A stretch of 64,000 bases of DNA from UBA7672 sp030824255 (GTDB lineage Bacteria > Pseudomonadota > Alphaproteobacteria > Caulobacterales > Hyphomonadaceae): positions 248,001 to 312,000 of the forward strand of contig OW818686.1 of assembly GCA_942493305.1 (NCBI GenBank), written 5' to 3'. Each line of letters starts with the position of its first letter. The stretch's first letter is position 1. Shown in pieces: positions 8,675 to 17,942 of the stretch. Under the pieces are notes generated by a model. It was given only the letters and a program-made list of their open reading frames with translations. It made no database searches and was not told the origin of the DNA. A program made the position numbers and the translations under genes.

Positions 8675-10285
8675 ATGTCGGAAGCCGCTTCAGCGGGCGC
8701 ATCCAGCGCGCCGCACCGCACTACGCCGTACGCCTGGCTGGTGCTCGGGTTGCTCTGTTTCATCTACATTTTCAACTTCCTGGACCGGCAGCTGATGTCG
8801 ATCCTGATCGAGTCGATCAAGCGCGACACCGGCTTCACCGACAGCCAGATGGGCATGATGACGGGGTTCTACTTCGCCCTGTTCTACACCGTCTTCGGCG
8901 TCATCGTCGGGGCCATCGCCGACCGGACCAGCCGCAAATACATTCTCGGCGCCGGGGCGATCCTCTGGAGCATTTTCACCGCCCTGTGCGGCTTGGCGCA
9001 GACCTATCCGCAGATGCTGGCCGCCCGCGTGGGCGTCGGCGTGGGCGAGGCGGCGGGCGCCCCGCCCTCCTACTCGATTATCTCGGACTACTTCCCGCCT
9101 GAGAAACGCGGCCTCGCGCTCGCACTGTTCTCGCTTGGCGTGCCGTTCGGCCAGGCCCTTGGCGCCGCTTTCGGCGCCCAGATGGACGCCACCATCGGCT
9201 GGCGGAACGCCTTCATCTACATCGGCGCGGCCGGCGTCGTTGCCGCTGTGCTAATGCTGATCTTCGTGCGCGAGCCCAAGCGCGGCGCGATGGACTCCAA
9301 CGCCAACGTCACCGCTGCGCAGGCCCACGCCAACGCCACCGAGAAGGTCAGCTTCGCCTCGACCATCTGGGAGTTCGTCAACCGCCCGATGCTGCTGTGG
9401 GCGGCGCTGGCCTGCGGCCTGTGCTCGTTTGTCGGCTACTGCGCCCTTGGATGGAACGCCTCCTTCCTCATCCGCGTCAAAGGCATCACCCGCGAAGAAC
9501 TGGCGATCTGGTATGCCGGCATGCTGGCCGTCTCGATGGGCCTCGGCACATGGTTCTCCGGCGCCGTGGTCGACTGGCTCGCGAAACGCTCGAAGGTCTG
9601 GTACGCGTTGCTTCCCGCGTTTGCCTTCGTGGCAGCGACCCCGTTCTGGCTCGCCTATGTCTGGGCCCCAAGCTGGGAAATGTCGGTGGCCATCCTCGCC
9701 GTGCCGACCTTCTTCACAATCATGTACCTCGCCCCGGCACTGGCCATCGTCCAGAACTCGGTGAAGCCTTCGCAGCGGACGATGTCCGGCGCCATCCTGC
9801 TGATGGTGCTGAACATCATCGGCCTCGGCGGCGGTCCGACCATGGTCGGTTTCCTGTCGGACATCTTCGGCAAGGAAGCAGCGGCCAGCGGCATGGACGC
9901 CGCAGCCGCCGGCGCCCAAGGCCTGCAGACAGCCTTCTACTGGGTCACGCCCTTCTATCTCGTCGCTGTCGCCTTCCTGTTCCTGCAGGCAAGCGCCATC
10001 CGTCGCGAGCTCAAGGCAGGCGCGATCATCCGCGATGGCGGTTTCCGCCTTGGCATGGTGCTGTCGGTCGTTGGTCTCGTCGGCCTCTACCTGCGCTTCC
10101 AGGGCCTCGGCCTGCCGGGTACATTCCTGAACATCGACCGCCTCTCGCAGTTCGGCGCGCAGGAACTCACCGGCCAGATCGACACGGTGATGGATGTGTT
10201 CTTCTCGCTCGCCCTGACCTTCTTCGCGGTCTGGGGTCTCTATCTCTTCGGCAAGGGCCTGACGCGAAAGACAGCCTCAGCCTGA
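8675..10285 (+). CDS. MFS transporter, spinster-like
   Basis: This 536-residue inner-membrane transporter has 12 predicted helices. The first loop has the MFS motif A region (GAIADRTSRKYIL, matching G-x-x-x-D-R-x-x-R-R/K). FNFLDRQLMSIL in helix 1, and VGVGVGEAAGAPPSYSIISD in helices 4-5, are characteristic of the spinster-like sugar/lipid transporter group. Substrate unknown. The ATG follows a strong GGAGGG site. It is transcribed divergently from ettA, with a 187-bp shared upstream region. The C-terminus has two extra hydrophobic stretches. Confidence 0.85.
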   Translation: MSEAASAGASSAPHRTTPYAWLVLGLLCFIYIFNFLDRQLMSILIESIKRDTGFTDSQMGMMTGFYFALFYTVFGVIVGAIADRTSRKYILGAGAILWSIFTALCGLAQTYPQMLAARVGVGVGEAAGAPPSYSIISDYFPPEKRGLALALFSLGVPFGQALGAAFGAQMDATIGWRNAFIYIGAAGVVAAVLMLIFVREPKRGAMDSNANVTAAQAHANATEKVSFASTIWEFVNRPMLLWAALACGLCSFVGYCALGWNASFLIRVKGITREELAIWYAGMLAVSMGLGTWFSGAVVDWLAKRSKVWYALLPAFAFVAATPFWLAYVWAPSWEMSVAILAVPTFFTIMYLAPALAIVQNSVKPSQRTMSGAILLMVLNIIGLGGGPTMVGFLSDIFGKEAAASGMDAAAAGAQGLQTAFYWVTPFYLVAVAFLFLQASAIRRELKAGAIIRDGGFRLGMVLSVVGLVGLYLRFQGLGLPGTFLNIDRLSQFGAQELTGQIDTVMDVFFSLALTFFAVWGLYLFGKGLTRKTASA

Positions 10286-10311
10286 GCTCCAACTTCTGAA
10301 GCCTGACACAG

Positions 10312-10347
10312 AGGCCGCGCACCAGACACGTCTGGCGCGCGGCCTTT
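10312..10347 (+). terminator. Terminator of the MFS transporter gene
   Basis: A 9-bp stem (AGGCCGCGC at 10312-10320 with GCGCGGCCT at 10337-10345) is extended by CCAGA/TCTGG and capped by a CACG loop. A short TTT follows. Confidence 0.65.
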
Positions 10348-10412
10348 GCTGCATCTAGGCTGTCCCTCAACAGTCGATGCGCCCGTCAGTGGCGCACGCA
10401 GGGAGGGCCATC

Positions 10413-11885
10413 ATGATCCGCAGAACACTGCTCGCATTCGCCTGCGCCACACTCTTCGCCTGCAGCCCCGCACCCGCGCCAACGCCGGAAGTCGCCAGCG
10501 CGCCAGCTGCCGCCGACTACGCCATCAAGGACGACGAGAAGACCGCGCTCGACGCCTACATCGCGAAGCCCGATCCGACGTACAAATGGGAGCTGGTCTC
10601 AACCCATCCTGGCGATGGCCAGACCACCTACGTCCTTGAGATGACGTCCCAGTCGTGGCGGACCGAAGCCGACGTCGACAAACCGGTCTGGACCCACTGG
10701 ATGACCATCGTGAAGCCAGACGTGGTGAAGCACGACCAGGCGCTTCTCTTCATCTGGCAGGGCGACAACACCGACCCGGCGCCCACGAAAGCGCAGGATC
10801 GCTCCATCCGCTTCGCAAAGGAAACCGGCTCGGTCGTCGCCGAAGTCGGCATGGTCCCGAACCAGCCGCTGCGTTTCACTGACAGCCCGGACACGCCCCG
10901 CTGGGAAGACGACATCATCGCCTACACGCGCGTGAAGCACTTCTCCACGAAGGACGATGAGTGGCTCGTGCGCCTCGCCATGGTGAAGGCCGGCGTGAAG
11001 GCGCTCGACGCCACGCAGGAGTTCATGAAGTCCGACGCTGGCGGCAATGTCGCCATCAACCAGTTCGTCGTCTCCGGCGCCTCCAAGCGCGGCTGGACGA
11101 CATGGCTCGTCGGCGCGGTGGACGAACGCGTCATTGGCATCATGCCGACCGTCATCGACGCGCTGAACTCGGAAGAGATCACCAAACACCATTTCGAGGT
11201 GCTGGGCTTCTTCGCCCCGTCACTGGGCGACTATGTCAATCACGGCCTCTTCCCCCACAAGATCGGCACGCCGGAATACCAGGCCGTGCTGGGCATTGAG
11301 GATCCTTACAGCTATCGCGCGCGCGGACGCCTCTCGATACCGAAATTCATCGTCAACGCATCCGGCGACCAGTATTTCCATCCCGACAATTCGCGCTTCT
11401 ACTTCGAGGAACTGCCCCAGGAAAAACGCCTGCGCTATGTCGAGAACGCAGCCCACAACCTCGCGAACTCCGATGCGCAGGATTCCATGCTGGCCTGGTA
11501 CAATTCCGTCATCACCGGCGGAAAACGTCCTGACTACATCTGGAACAAGGTCGATGTGAACGGCATCGCCTTCCGCCCGCTTGATCCGCCGAAGGAGGTA
11601 CGCCTCTGGCAGGCCCACAATCCGAAGGCGCGCGACTTCCGCATCGAGTCCGTGGGGCCGATCTACACGTCCACAGTGCTGACCCCGCAGGAGGATGGAA
11701 CGTACTTCGCGCAGGTTCCGATGCCCACGGAAGGCTTCACCGCCTTCTTCGTCGAAGCTGCGTGGGACAGCGGAATTGCCTCCGCGCCGTTCAAGTTCAC
11801 CACTGAAGTCAGCATCATTCCTGACACCACGCCCTACAAATGGGCTGATGCTGCGGCGAAGTACGCCTCCACGGCGCCAAAGTAG
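10413..11885 (+). CDS. PhoPQ-activated pathogenicity-related (PqaA-like) lipoprotein
   Basis: This 490-residue protein belongs to the PhoPQ-related alpha/beta-hydrolase-fold family. The diagnostic segment VVSGASKRGWTTWLVGAVDERV contains the predicted nucleophile elbow (G-A-S-K-R-G). An ASGDQYF segment and an AAHN segment lie where acid and histidine are expected. The signal peptide ends in the lipobox LFAC, so export and lipidation are likely. The ATG at 10413 follows GGGAGGG; an upstream in-frame codon at 10377 lacks a ribosome-binding site. Enzymatic substrate unknown. It heads a run of three lipoprotein genes on the same strand. Confidence 0.85.
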   Translation: MIRRTLLAFACATLFACSPAPAPTPEVASAPAAADYAIKDDEKTALDAYIAKPDPTYKWELVSTHPGDGQTTYVLEMTSQSWRTEADVDKPVWTHWMTIVKPDVVKHDQALLFIWQGDNTDPAPTKAQDRSIRFAKETGSVVAEVGMVPNQPLRFTDSPDTPRWEDDIIAYTRVKHFSTKDDEWLVRLAMVKAGVKALDATQEFMKSDAGGNVAINQFVVSGASKRGWTTWLVGAVDERVIGIMPTVIDALNSEEITKHHFEVLGFFAPSLGDYVNHGLFPHKIGTPEYQAVLGIEDPYSYRARGRLSIPKFIVNASGDQYFHPDNSRFYFEELPQEKRLRYVENAAHNLANSDAQDSMLAWYNSVITGGKRPDYIWNKVDVNGIAFRPLDPPKEVRLWQAHNPKARDFRIESVGPIYTSTVLTPQEDGTYFAQVPMPTEGFTAFFVEAAWDSGIASAPFKFTTEVSIIPDTTPYKWADAAAKYASTAPK

Positions 11886-11950
11886 CAGCCCGTCGCTTGA
11901 GCCTGCCCCTGTCGCAACGCTAAATGGCGCTGCTGATTCAGGGGTGGCCA

Positions 11951-12718
11951 ATGACCGGATTCAAATGCCCGCGGGGGGCGTTGCTTGCAGCTGCGAGCCT
12001 GCTGGCCCTGTCCGCCTGCGGCGCTGAAACCGATGCCGCGCTGGAAACGGAAACCGTCGAGGCTGCCATCCCCGCCGATCCCGCCGGCTGCGGCGACGCC
12101 TTGCCGCTCACCGGCCTTTGCTCCAATGCCGTGGAAGGCCAGTTCCTCAAGATCGACACGCAGGCGCCAAAGCTGGCGACCAAATGCGTCTGGCGCACGC
12201 AGGAAGTCGGCATCACGCCAGCCGACGCCATCGTCTTCCGCGTGCAGGACTGCACCGCCGAAGGCTGGGTGCCCAACACCTACGAGGTCGTCCAGAACTA
12301 CGTGAAATACCGTATGGACGGCACGCCCAGCGACCAGGCCATGTTCATCCTCGAATTCGTGCCGCTCGCTGCCGACGAAACCGCCGAGCAGGCCGCTCTC
12401 AAGACACTCTCGAAGGCGCCCGAAGACCAGCGCGGACGCTGCGAGGCGCGTCCACGTGCCGGCGCCGTGCTCGCGGGATCAGCCTTCGAGCTCGCGCCAA
12501 GTGTCGAGTTGGCCAACGAGTTGGAAATGACGAATGGCGGCGAGCCGTGGGACGCCTGCGGCCCCAATGGCTATACCATGTCAGCCATCCAGTTCTGGGA
12601 GGCGCGCAAGACCTACGCCCTCTTCCACATGCTGGGTCAGGACGATCCGTCATGGGATCCGGCAAGCTTCACCTTCTATCGCAAGGGCGATGACGGAAAG
12701 TGGGTGAAAGCCGGCTGA
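11951..12718 (+). CDS. Uncharacterised lipoprotein
   Basis: This 255-residue protein has a signal peptide ending in lipobox LSAC followed by an acidic linker. The mature part contains several cysteines (GCGDALP, CSNAV, TKCVW, VQDCTAEGW, RGRCEARP, WDACGPN), suggesting disulfide bonds in the periplasm. No family is recognised. The ATG at 11951 follows GGGGTGG; an in-frame ATG at 11924 would add nine residues. It ends 52 bp before the next lipoprotein gene. Confidence 0.65.
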   Translation: MTGFKCPRGALLAAASLLALSACGAETDAALETETVEAAIPADPAGCGDALPLTGLCSNAVEGQFLKIDTQAPKLATKCVWRTQEVGITPADAIVFRVQDCTAEGWVPNTYEVVQNYVKYRMDGTPSDQAMFILEFVPLAADETAEQAALKTLSKAPEDQRGRCEARPRAGAVLAGSAFELAPSVELANELEMTNGGEPWDACGPNGYTMSAIQFWEARKTYALFHMLGQDDPSWDPASFTFYRKGDDGKWVKAG

Positions 12719-12770
12719 TCCCGCGCTAGTCACCCCACACTACCGAGTCTGCACCCTTTGGAGTTTTCCC

Positions 12771-13172
12771 ATGCGTCTTGTTCTTCTCGCCGCTCTCGGC
12801 CTCGGGCTTCAGGCCTGCACGCCTGCGCCCGCCCCCGAAGCCGAAGCGCCTGTCGCGCCTGCTGCCGAGGAAATGGCTGCCGCTCCCGAAGTCACGCCGG
12901 CTCTCCCGGAAATGCCAATGACGGGCGGCTATGCCCCCGCCAGCCTCGAGGATGAGCGCGTGAAGGCCGCACAGGCCGTCGCAGTCGCCGAGATCACCAA
13001 ACGCGAAGGCGCCGCCCCCATGATCGACTCGGTTGAAGCCCAGCAACAGGTCGTAGCGGGCATGAACTACAGCTTCACGATCAAGGCTGCCGGAGGCGCA
13101 ACCTACAGCGTCACTGTCTTCCACTCGCTCGAAGACAAGCTCGAAGTCACCGACTACGCGAAGGTTGGCTAA
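12771..13172 (+). CDS. Lipoprotein with cystatin-like domain
   Basis: This 133-residue protein has lipobox LQAC (Cys16), then a Pro/Ala/Glu linker to about residue 48. The C-terminal 85 residues show the cystatin layout: a Gly-Gly-Tyr near the domain start (52-54), a long helix-like stretch, then QVVAGMNY with the Q-x-V-x-G protease-binding loop at 93-97, then alternating beta strands (YSFTIKAAGG, TYSVTVFHSL). Cystatins inhibit papain-like cysteine proteases by wedging this loop into the active site. A lipidated periplasmic or surface inhibitor is inferred. GGAG precedes the ATG. The 3' end overlaps the convergent msrC gene by 4 bp. Confidence 0.7.
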   Translation: MRLVLLAALGLGLQACTPAPAPEAEAPVAPAAEEMAAAPEVTPALPEMPMTGGYAPASLEDERVKAAQAVAVAEITKREGAAPMIDSVEAQQQVVAGMNYSFTIKAAGGATYSVTVFHSLEDKLEVTDYAKVG

Positions 13173-13657
13173 GCCAGCATCGCCTTGCACACGGCCTCAA
13201 GGCCGCGTGCGTCGACTTCGTCGAACGCAGCGAAGTCTGTCGAGTCTACGTCCAGCACGGCGACCAGTTCGCCGTGCTGGAAGACCGGCACAACGATCTC
13301 CGAATTCGAACGGCTGTCACACGCGATGTGTCCCGGAAACGCGTGGACATCCGCCACCACGATTGTCTCACGCGTGGAGGCGCAGGCCCCGCACACGCCC
13401 TTGGCGAACGGTATGCGCAGACAGCCAAGCGTTCCCTGATAGGGGCCCACCACCAGCTCTCGGCTTTTGTTGGGATCGACCTCGTAGAATCCGCACCAGA
13501 AGAAGCGGTCGCCGAACGCAGCTTTCAGCAATGACACGGTGGTTGCATAGCGCGCCGTGCGCGATGTCTCGCCCGAAACCACGCCAGATACCTCGGCGAC
13601 CAGCTCGCCATAAGCGGTCGCCTTGTCGGCGGAATAGTGGGTCTGCGTTTCGGCCAC
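13169..13657 (-). CDS. msrC: Free methionine-(R)-sulfoxide reductase (GAF domain)
   Basis: It reduces free L-methionine-R-sulfoxide, repairing oxidative damage in the cytoplasm with thioredoxin. The 162-residue single GAF domain has the fRMsr cysteines at 79 (GTLGC), 89 (GVCGAC) and 113 (IACDS). Their spacing equals that of Cys84/94/118 in the E. coli enzyme. VADVHAFPGHIACDS and IVVPVF are family hallmarks. The start is GTG. It lies 11 bp downstream of the marR gene and is probably cotranscribed with it. Confidence 0.9.
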   Translation of the reverse strand: MAETQTHYSADKATAYGELVAEVSGVVSGETSRTARYATTVSLLKAAFGDRFFWCGFYEVDPNKSRELVVGPYQGTLGCLRIPFAKGVCGACASTRETIVVADVHAFPGHIACDSRSNSEIVVPVFQHGELVAVLDVDSTDFAAFDEVDARGLEAVCKAMLA

Positions 13658-13668
13658 GGGAGGTCTGT

Positions 13669-14079
13669 CTAGGCTGCTTTGGTCAGCTGGCTGTACAGGA
13701 GCTCAAGCGTCGCCGCGAGTTCCTTCTGGCGCTCGCCGCTCATGCCCTCGATCGCGGTCGTCAGGCGGTGGACCGGATCATGCTCCAGCAACTGGCGGCC
13801 CGCAGGCGTGAGATCGATGCGGCGCACGCGGCGATCTTCGGGATCCGCCTTCACGACGATGTAGTCCTTGCGCGCCAGCGAGGCGACAGCGCGCGACGCC
13901 GGCGCATGAGTCACGCCAAGATAGGTAGCCACCCCGCCAACGGTCCGGGCCTGGCGGCCAGCCCGCGCGAGGTAACGGAGAACCGCCCACTGCCCTGCGT
14001 GGATCGCCTTGGGTCCTCTGGATTCATAAATAGCACGAGCAGTCTGCTCAAGCAGGCGCGCAACGACGCTCGCGTCCAT
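13669..14079 (-). CDS. MarR-family transcriptional regulator
   Basis: This is a winged-helix regulator of about 136 residues. VGGVATYLGVTHAPASRAVASLARK forms the helix-turn-helix and DPEDRRVRRIDLT the wing; the DRR motif is typical of MarR proteins, which sense small phenolics or oxidants. The ATG at 14079 follows GAGGGA; a GTG at 14127 would add 16 residues. Sitting directly upstream of msrC, it may control methionine sulfoxide repair, perhaps in response to oxidants. That role is inferred from position only. Confidence 0.85.
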   Translation of the reverse strand: MDASVVARLLEQTARAIYESRGPKAIHAGQWAVLRYLARAGRQARTVGGVATYLGVTHAPASRAVASLARKDYIVVKADPEDRRVRRIDLTPAGRQLLEHDPVHRLTTAIEGMSGERQKELAATLELLYSQLTKAA

Positions 14080-14390
14080 ACGACCAGTTCCCTCTGCGAA
14101 TGCCGTTATTTCGTAGGTCAGGCCCACGGCAATACCCCCGGCAGTCGATCTTCAGCAGTAGCACGATTATTCGTTACCTGAGGGTCAATGCCGACGGCCA
14201 GGAAGTCCCGGCATGGCCGCTGCAGCACCCCAGTTTGAGTTCCATAATCTTGGCTGACGTAGGCGGAAAGGATCTCAAGTCCAGTGCAGCAACCTATTTG
14301 GGCGCCAGCAAAATAGCCGGCTCCATTCACGATCTTGGCGCCGACCGTTTCCGGTTCGACATCGAAACATCTGACATTTCTGGATAATAC

Positions 14391-14464
14391 TGGAGCGGGT
14401 GAAGGGAATCGAACCCTCGTATTCAGCTTGGGAAGCTGCTGCTCTACCATTGAGCTACACCCGC
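14391..14464 (-). tRNA. tRNA-Gly (anticodon CCC)
   Basis: Read on the minus strand, GCGGGTG...CACCCGC forms the acceptor stem, with a D-arm (GCTCAATGGTAGAGC), the anticodon loop TTCCCAA and the T-arm GGGTTCGATTCCC. An encoded CCA is present (14391-14393). The 7-nt loop puts CCC at positions 34-36. The gap on its marR side (14080-14390) and that on its zwf side (14465-14654) show no other gene. Confidence 0.95.
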
Positions 14465-14654
14465 CTCGTCAATTCAGCTTCTATCAGCATACCGATCCGA
14501 CTCAAACGCATAGACTTTGTTGCGACTTAGTTGCAATACATTTGAAGGCGGAGTACGGCCCCTGCGTCATTCGGTACCACCTGAGCGGTGCATCCAGCTC
14601 GCCCGCCGCGTAATTCCGCTTGACCGACAAGGGCCGCCGTCCTGAGTTCATGTC

Positions 14655-16106
14655 ATGAGCATGCCGGGGGCTTTTGTAATCTTTGGTGCTACGGGCGACC
14701 TTGCCCGGCGCATGTTGTTCCCGTCCCTGTATTTCCTGGACGCAGACGGGCTTTTGCCCTCGGACCTGCGGATTATCGGCGCTGCGCGCTCAGTTCATAC
14801 CGACGCCGAGTTCCGCAAGGACGTCGAGGGCTGGGTCCGGGAGCGGGCCGGCGCCTACTTCTCCGAGACGGCGTGGGCGAGCTTCGCCAAGCGCCTGACC
14901 TACGCGTCAGGCGACGCCACTGACCCCAAGACCTATGCAACGCTTCGGGACCAGATCAACAATGCTCCGGGTGGCGCCCTCTTCTACCTCTCAACCTCTC
15001 CGGCTTTGTACATTCCAATTGTGAAGGGGCTGGCGGATTCCGGCCTGACCAATCCGCCCAATGGCGTGATCGTCGAGAAACCCATCGGCAAGAGCGGCAA
15101 GACCTGCAACGAGATCAACACGGCCATAGCCGAGCACTTTGCCGAGAACCGCACATTCCGCATCGACCACTATCTCGGCAAGGAGACGGTTCAGAACCTC
15201 ATCGCGCTGCGCTTCGCCAACACGTTGTTCGAGCCTTTGTGGAACCGCCACAACATCGAACACGTGCAGATTACGGTCGCCGAAACGCTCGGGGTCGAAG
15301 GCCGCTTTGGTTACTACGACGAATATGGCGCAACGCGCGACATGGTGCAGAACCACCTGCTTCAGCTTCTTTGCCTGATCGCCATGGAGCCGCCGCACGA
15401 CATGCGGCCGGAGTCCGTCCGTAGCGAGAAGGTGAAGGTGCTGCGCAGCCTGCGCCCCATCCGGGATTCAGAACTGATGATGCGCACCGTGCGCGGCCAG
15501 TATGCGCGAGGCGTATCGGAAGGAAAATCCGTTCCGGCTTATACGGAGGAAGAAGGCGGCAAGCCGTCGGACACCGAAACCTTCGTCGCCCTCTGCGCCC
15601 ACGTCGACAACTGGCGCTGGGCTGGTGTGCCGTTCTACCTGCGGACCGGAAAGCGCCTGCCCACCCGCCATTCGCAGATCGTCATCCAGTTCCGCGACGT
15701 GCCGCATTCGATTTTCAGCGGCGCGCCGCTGATGGCCAACCGCCTGACCATCACGCTGCAGCCGGAAGAGTCGATCGCGCTCACCATCATGAACAAGACG
15801 CCGACCCTGATGCAGCAGGGCTATGAGCTTCAGCCGCTCTCTCTGAACCTGTCTCTGATCGACGCTTTCAAGGGCGAGAAGCGCCGCCGCATCGCTTATG
15901 AGCGCCTGTTGCTCGAAGCCATTTCCGATAACTCGACCTTGTTCGTGCGTCGCGACGAAGCCGACGCAGCCTGGCTCTGGATCGACCGCATCATTGAGGG
16001 ATGGGCCCGCACCGCGATGAGGCCTGCGCCCTATTCGGCCGGCAGCTGGGGCCCCGCCGGCGCTTTCGCGCTCACAGAGCGCAACGGCCATAGTTGGTAT
16101 GAGTAA
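14655..16106 (+). CDS. zwf: Glucose-6-phosphate 1-dehydrogenase
   Basis: It oxidises glucose-6-phosphate to 6-phosphogluconolactone with NAD(P)+, the entry to the Entner-Doudoroff and pentose phosphate routes. The 483-residue protein has the nucleotide-binding FGATGDLARR near the N-terminus, EKPIG, and the signature RIDHYLGKE with the substrate-binding Asp-His-Tyr and Lys. The length matches the family. It lies 12 bp upstream of pgl. The rest of the pathway (edd, eda) is found 6 kb further on. Confidence 0.97.
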   Translation: MSMPGAFVIFGATGDLARRMLFPSLYFLDADGLLPSDLRIIGAARSVHTDAEFRKDVEGWVRERAGAYFSETAWASFAKRLTYASGDATDPKTYATLRDQINNAPGGALFYLSTSPALYIPIVKGLADSGLTNPPNGVIVEKPIGKSGKTCNEINTAIAEHFAENRTFRIDHYLGKETVQNLIALRFANTLFEPLWNRHNIEHVQITVAETLGVEGRFGYYDEYGATRDMVQNHLLQLLCLIAMEPPHDMRPESVRSEKVKVLRSLRPIRDSELMMRTVRGQYARGVSEGKSVPAYTEEEGGKPSDTETFVALCAHVDNWRWAGVPFYLRTGKRLPTRHSQIVIQFRDVPHSIFSGAPLMANRLTITLQPEESIALTIMNKTPTLMQQGYELQPLSLNLSLIDAFKGEKRRRIAYERLLLEAISDNSTLFVRRDEADAAWLWIDRIIEGWARTAMRPAPYSAGSWGPAGAFALTERNGHSWYE

Positions 16107-16118
16107 GGGCTTGTACGC

Positions 16119-16826
16119 ATGAGCACTGTGGTCAGCCACGAGGAAACCATCTTCCTGGATCGTCGCCGGCTCTTCATCGGCCTCTGCCAGGATTTCCAGG
16201 ATCGCCTCACGGAGATCATCCGCAAGCGCCGCAAGGCTTCCATCGCTCTTGCCGGCGGCACGACGCCCGGCCCACTTTACGACGCGCTGTCAAACACGCC
16301 GCTGAACTGGGAAAAAGTCTCGATCACGGTGACGGACGAGCGCTGGGTCCACCCGGAAGATCCGGCTTCCAACGAGTATCTGATCCGCGACCTTCTGATG
16401 AAACGCCGCGCGGCTGGCGCAACCTTCGTGCCGTTCAAGACAAACCATGCAAAAGCATCGGGCGGCGCCGGGATCACCGAAAAGCGCCTCACGCCCATCA
16501 TGCCGTTCGACATCTGTCTTATTGGCATGGGGCCGGATGGCCACATCGCTTCACTGATTCCGGGCGCTGACGGCTATGAAGCTGCAACTGACCCCGCCGG
16601 TACGAAGAAAGTCGCGGGCATTCACGCGCCAGGCGCTGCTGGCGCGCCTGAGCGGATGACACTTACCATTGCCGGTTTGCTGACGTCCCGTCGCATCGTC
16701 CTGCTCTTCATGGGCCAGGACAAGCTGAACGTGTACAACGAGGCAAAAGCTGGCGAAGGCGCCTCACCACTCAGGTTTTTGCTGGCCCAGAAAAAAGTGC
16801 CGGTCCACGCCTTCTGGGCGCCTTAG
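16119..16826 (+). CDS. pgl: 6-phosphogluconolactonase
   Basis: It hydrolyses 6-phosphogluconolactone to 6-phosphogluconate, the step after Zwf. The 235-residue SOL/DevB-type protein has ALAGGTTPGPLYDAL (phosphate-binding), TVTDERWVHP, SNEYLIRDLL and GMGPDGHIASLIPG. All are hallmarks of the family. It is cotranscribed with zwf. Its stop is 2 bp from the convergent end of a curlin gene. Confidence 0.95.
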   Translation: MSTVVSHEETIFLDRRRLFIGLCQDFQDRLTEIIRKRRKASIALAGGTTPGPLYDALSNTPLNWEKVSITVTDERWVHPEDPASNEYLIRDLLMKRRAAGATFVPFKTNHAKASGGAGITEKRLTPIMPFDICLIGMGPDGHIASLIPGADGYEAATDPAGTKKVAGIHAPGAAGAPERMTLTIAGLLTSRRIVLLFMGQDKLNVYNEAKAGEGASPLRFLLAQKKVPVHAFWAP

Positions 16827-16828
16827 CT

Positions 16829-17365
16829 CTAGTTGGCGGGAAACGGCGCACGAATTGCGCGTCGCAGGAAGTAAGCGTCCTGACCCTTGTGGGTTTCACA
16901 GATCTCAGCCGGAAACTCCCAGCTGCGCGCCTTGTTCTGCGCGACGCCGACACTCTGGTTGCCGGACTGCGTGACGCCTGCAGAATTGTTGTCGCCGATC
17001 TGCACAAGACATGCGGCGTTGTTGTTGCCGCTCTGCGTTATCGCGCCGGTGTTGCCGCTGCCGAGCTGGTAGATATTGCCAGCGTTGTTTGCACCGTTCT
17101 GGCTAACCTGACCGGTGTTGCCGGCGCCATTCTGATAGATGCCAGCGCCGTTGCTGTGGCCACTCTGCCCAACGGCTGCGCCGTTGTCGCGCCCCTGCTG
17201 CTGCACGTCCACCTTGCTGTGTCCGGCCTTTGCCGCCTTGACGGCAGCTGCAACCTTGTTTTCGCCAGCGGTCAGCGAGGGATAGCCGCGCTGAGCATGC
17301 GCCGTCGACGCGCCGAGCGCCGCAATCAGGGCGAGAGCCGCAACTTTGATGCGAAGGTGGGACAT
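16829..17365 (-). CDS. Curlin-repeat amyloid subunit (CsgA/CsgB-like) with Cys-containing tail
   Basis: This 178-residue secreted protein has a signal peptide cleaved after AHAQ. Residues of about 50-140 contain tandem 11-residue strands of pattern Q-x-G-x-x-N-x-A-x-x-x (for example QNGAGNTGQVS, QNGANNAGNIY, QLGSGNTGAIT), the beta-arch unit of curli fibres. After the repeats a non-repetitive tail (FPAEICETHKG) carries one Cys; another sits in the repeat AACLVQIG. The start at 17365 follows CTGGAG. It is the last gene of a four-gene minus-strand cluster. Confidence 0.85.
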   Translation of the reverse strand: MSHLRIKVAALALIAALGASTAHAQRGYPSLTAGENKVAAAVKAAKAGHSKVDVQQQGRDNGAAVGQSGHSNGAGIYQNGAGNTGQVSQNGANNAGNIYQLGSGNTGAITQSGNNNAACLVQIGDNNSAGVTQSGNQSVGVAQNKARSWEFPAEICETHKGQDAYFLRRAIRAPFPAN

Positions 17366-17424
17366 GAACGTCACTCCAGTTGCAGCTATCGGTGAACCGA
17401 TCTCACGGCACTTGTATTTCGAGC

Positions 17425-17916
17425 CTAATAAACGCGTCCCAGGAACCAGCGCACGGCCTTGGCCTTCTTGGCCTGCACTTCGCACGCTTCAGCGGGAATC
17501 TCGTAGTTGCCCTTCTTCGTCTGCATCACGCCGACACTGTTGCCGGAACCGGTCTGCGTGATCTCGCCCGACTGATTACGGCCGATCTGCACGAGGCAGG
17601 CCGTGTTGTTGTTACCGGTCTGCGTGATCGCGCCGTCATTGTTCTTGCCGACCTGATAGATACCCGCTGTGTTGCTCGCGCCGTTCTGGCCGATCTGGGC
17701 GTTGTTGTTGACGCCCTCCTGACCAATGCCTGCCGCGTTACGCGGCCCATTCTGACCAACAGCCGCGCCATTGCCATGACCTTGCTGTTCGACCTTCACG
17801 GCTGCCGCCGTCGGTCGCTGCTTCCCGAACAGGGACGGGCCCTGTGCGTGCGCTGCCGATGCGCCAAGCGCCGTGACAAGCGCAAGACCGGTAAGTTTCA
17901 GACGAAGGTTGGACAT
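17425..17916 (-). CDS. Curlin-repeat amyloid subunit, paralogue with Cys-containing tail
   Basis: This 163-residue paralogue of the neighbouring curlin has a signal peptide ending AHAQ and about nine Q-x-G-x-x-N units (QNGPRNAAGIG, QEGVNNNAQIG, QNGASNTAGIY and so on). It has the same TACLVQIG repeat with Cys and a basic tail (IPAEACEVQ) with a second Cys. The sequences and the upstream leader (ACTCCAG/CTGGAGT and MSxLRxK start) point to tandem duplication. Assembly as an extracellular amyloid is the expected role. The ATG at 17916 follows TGGAG. Confidence 0.85.
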   Translation of the reverse strand: MSNLRLKLTGLALVTALGASAAHAQGPSLFGKQRPTAAAVKVEQQGHGNGAAVGQNGPRNAAGIGQEGVNNNAQIGQNGASNTAGIYQVGKNNDGAITQTGNNNTACLVQIGRNQSGEITQTGSGNSVGVMQTKKGNYEIPAEACEVQAKKAKAVRWFLGRVY

Positions 17917-17942
17917 GACAGCAACTCCAGGCACAAAACGAA

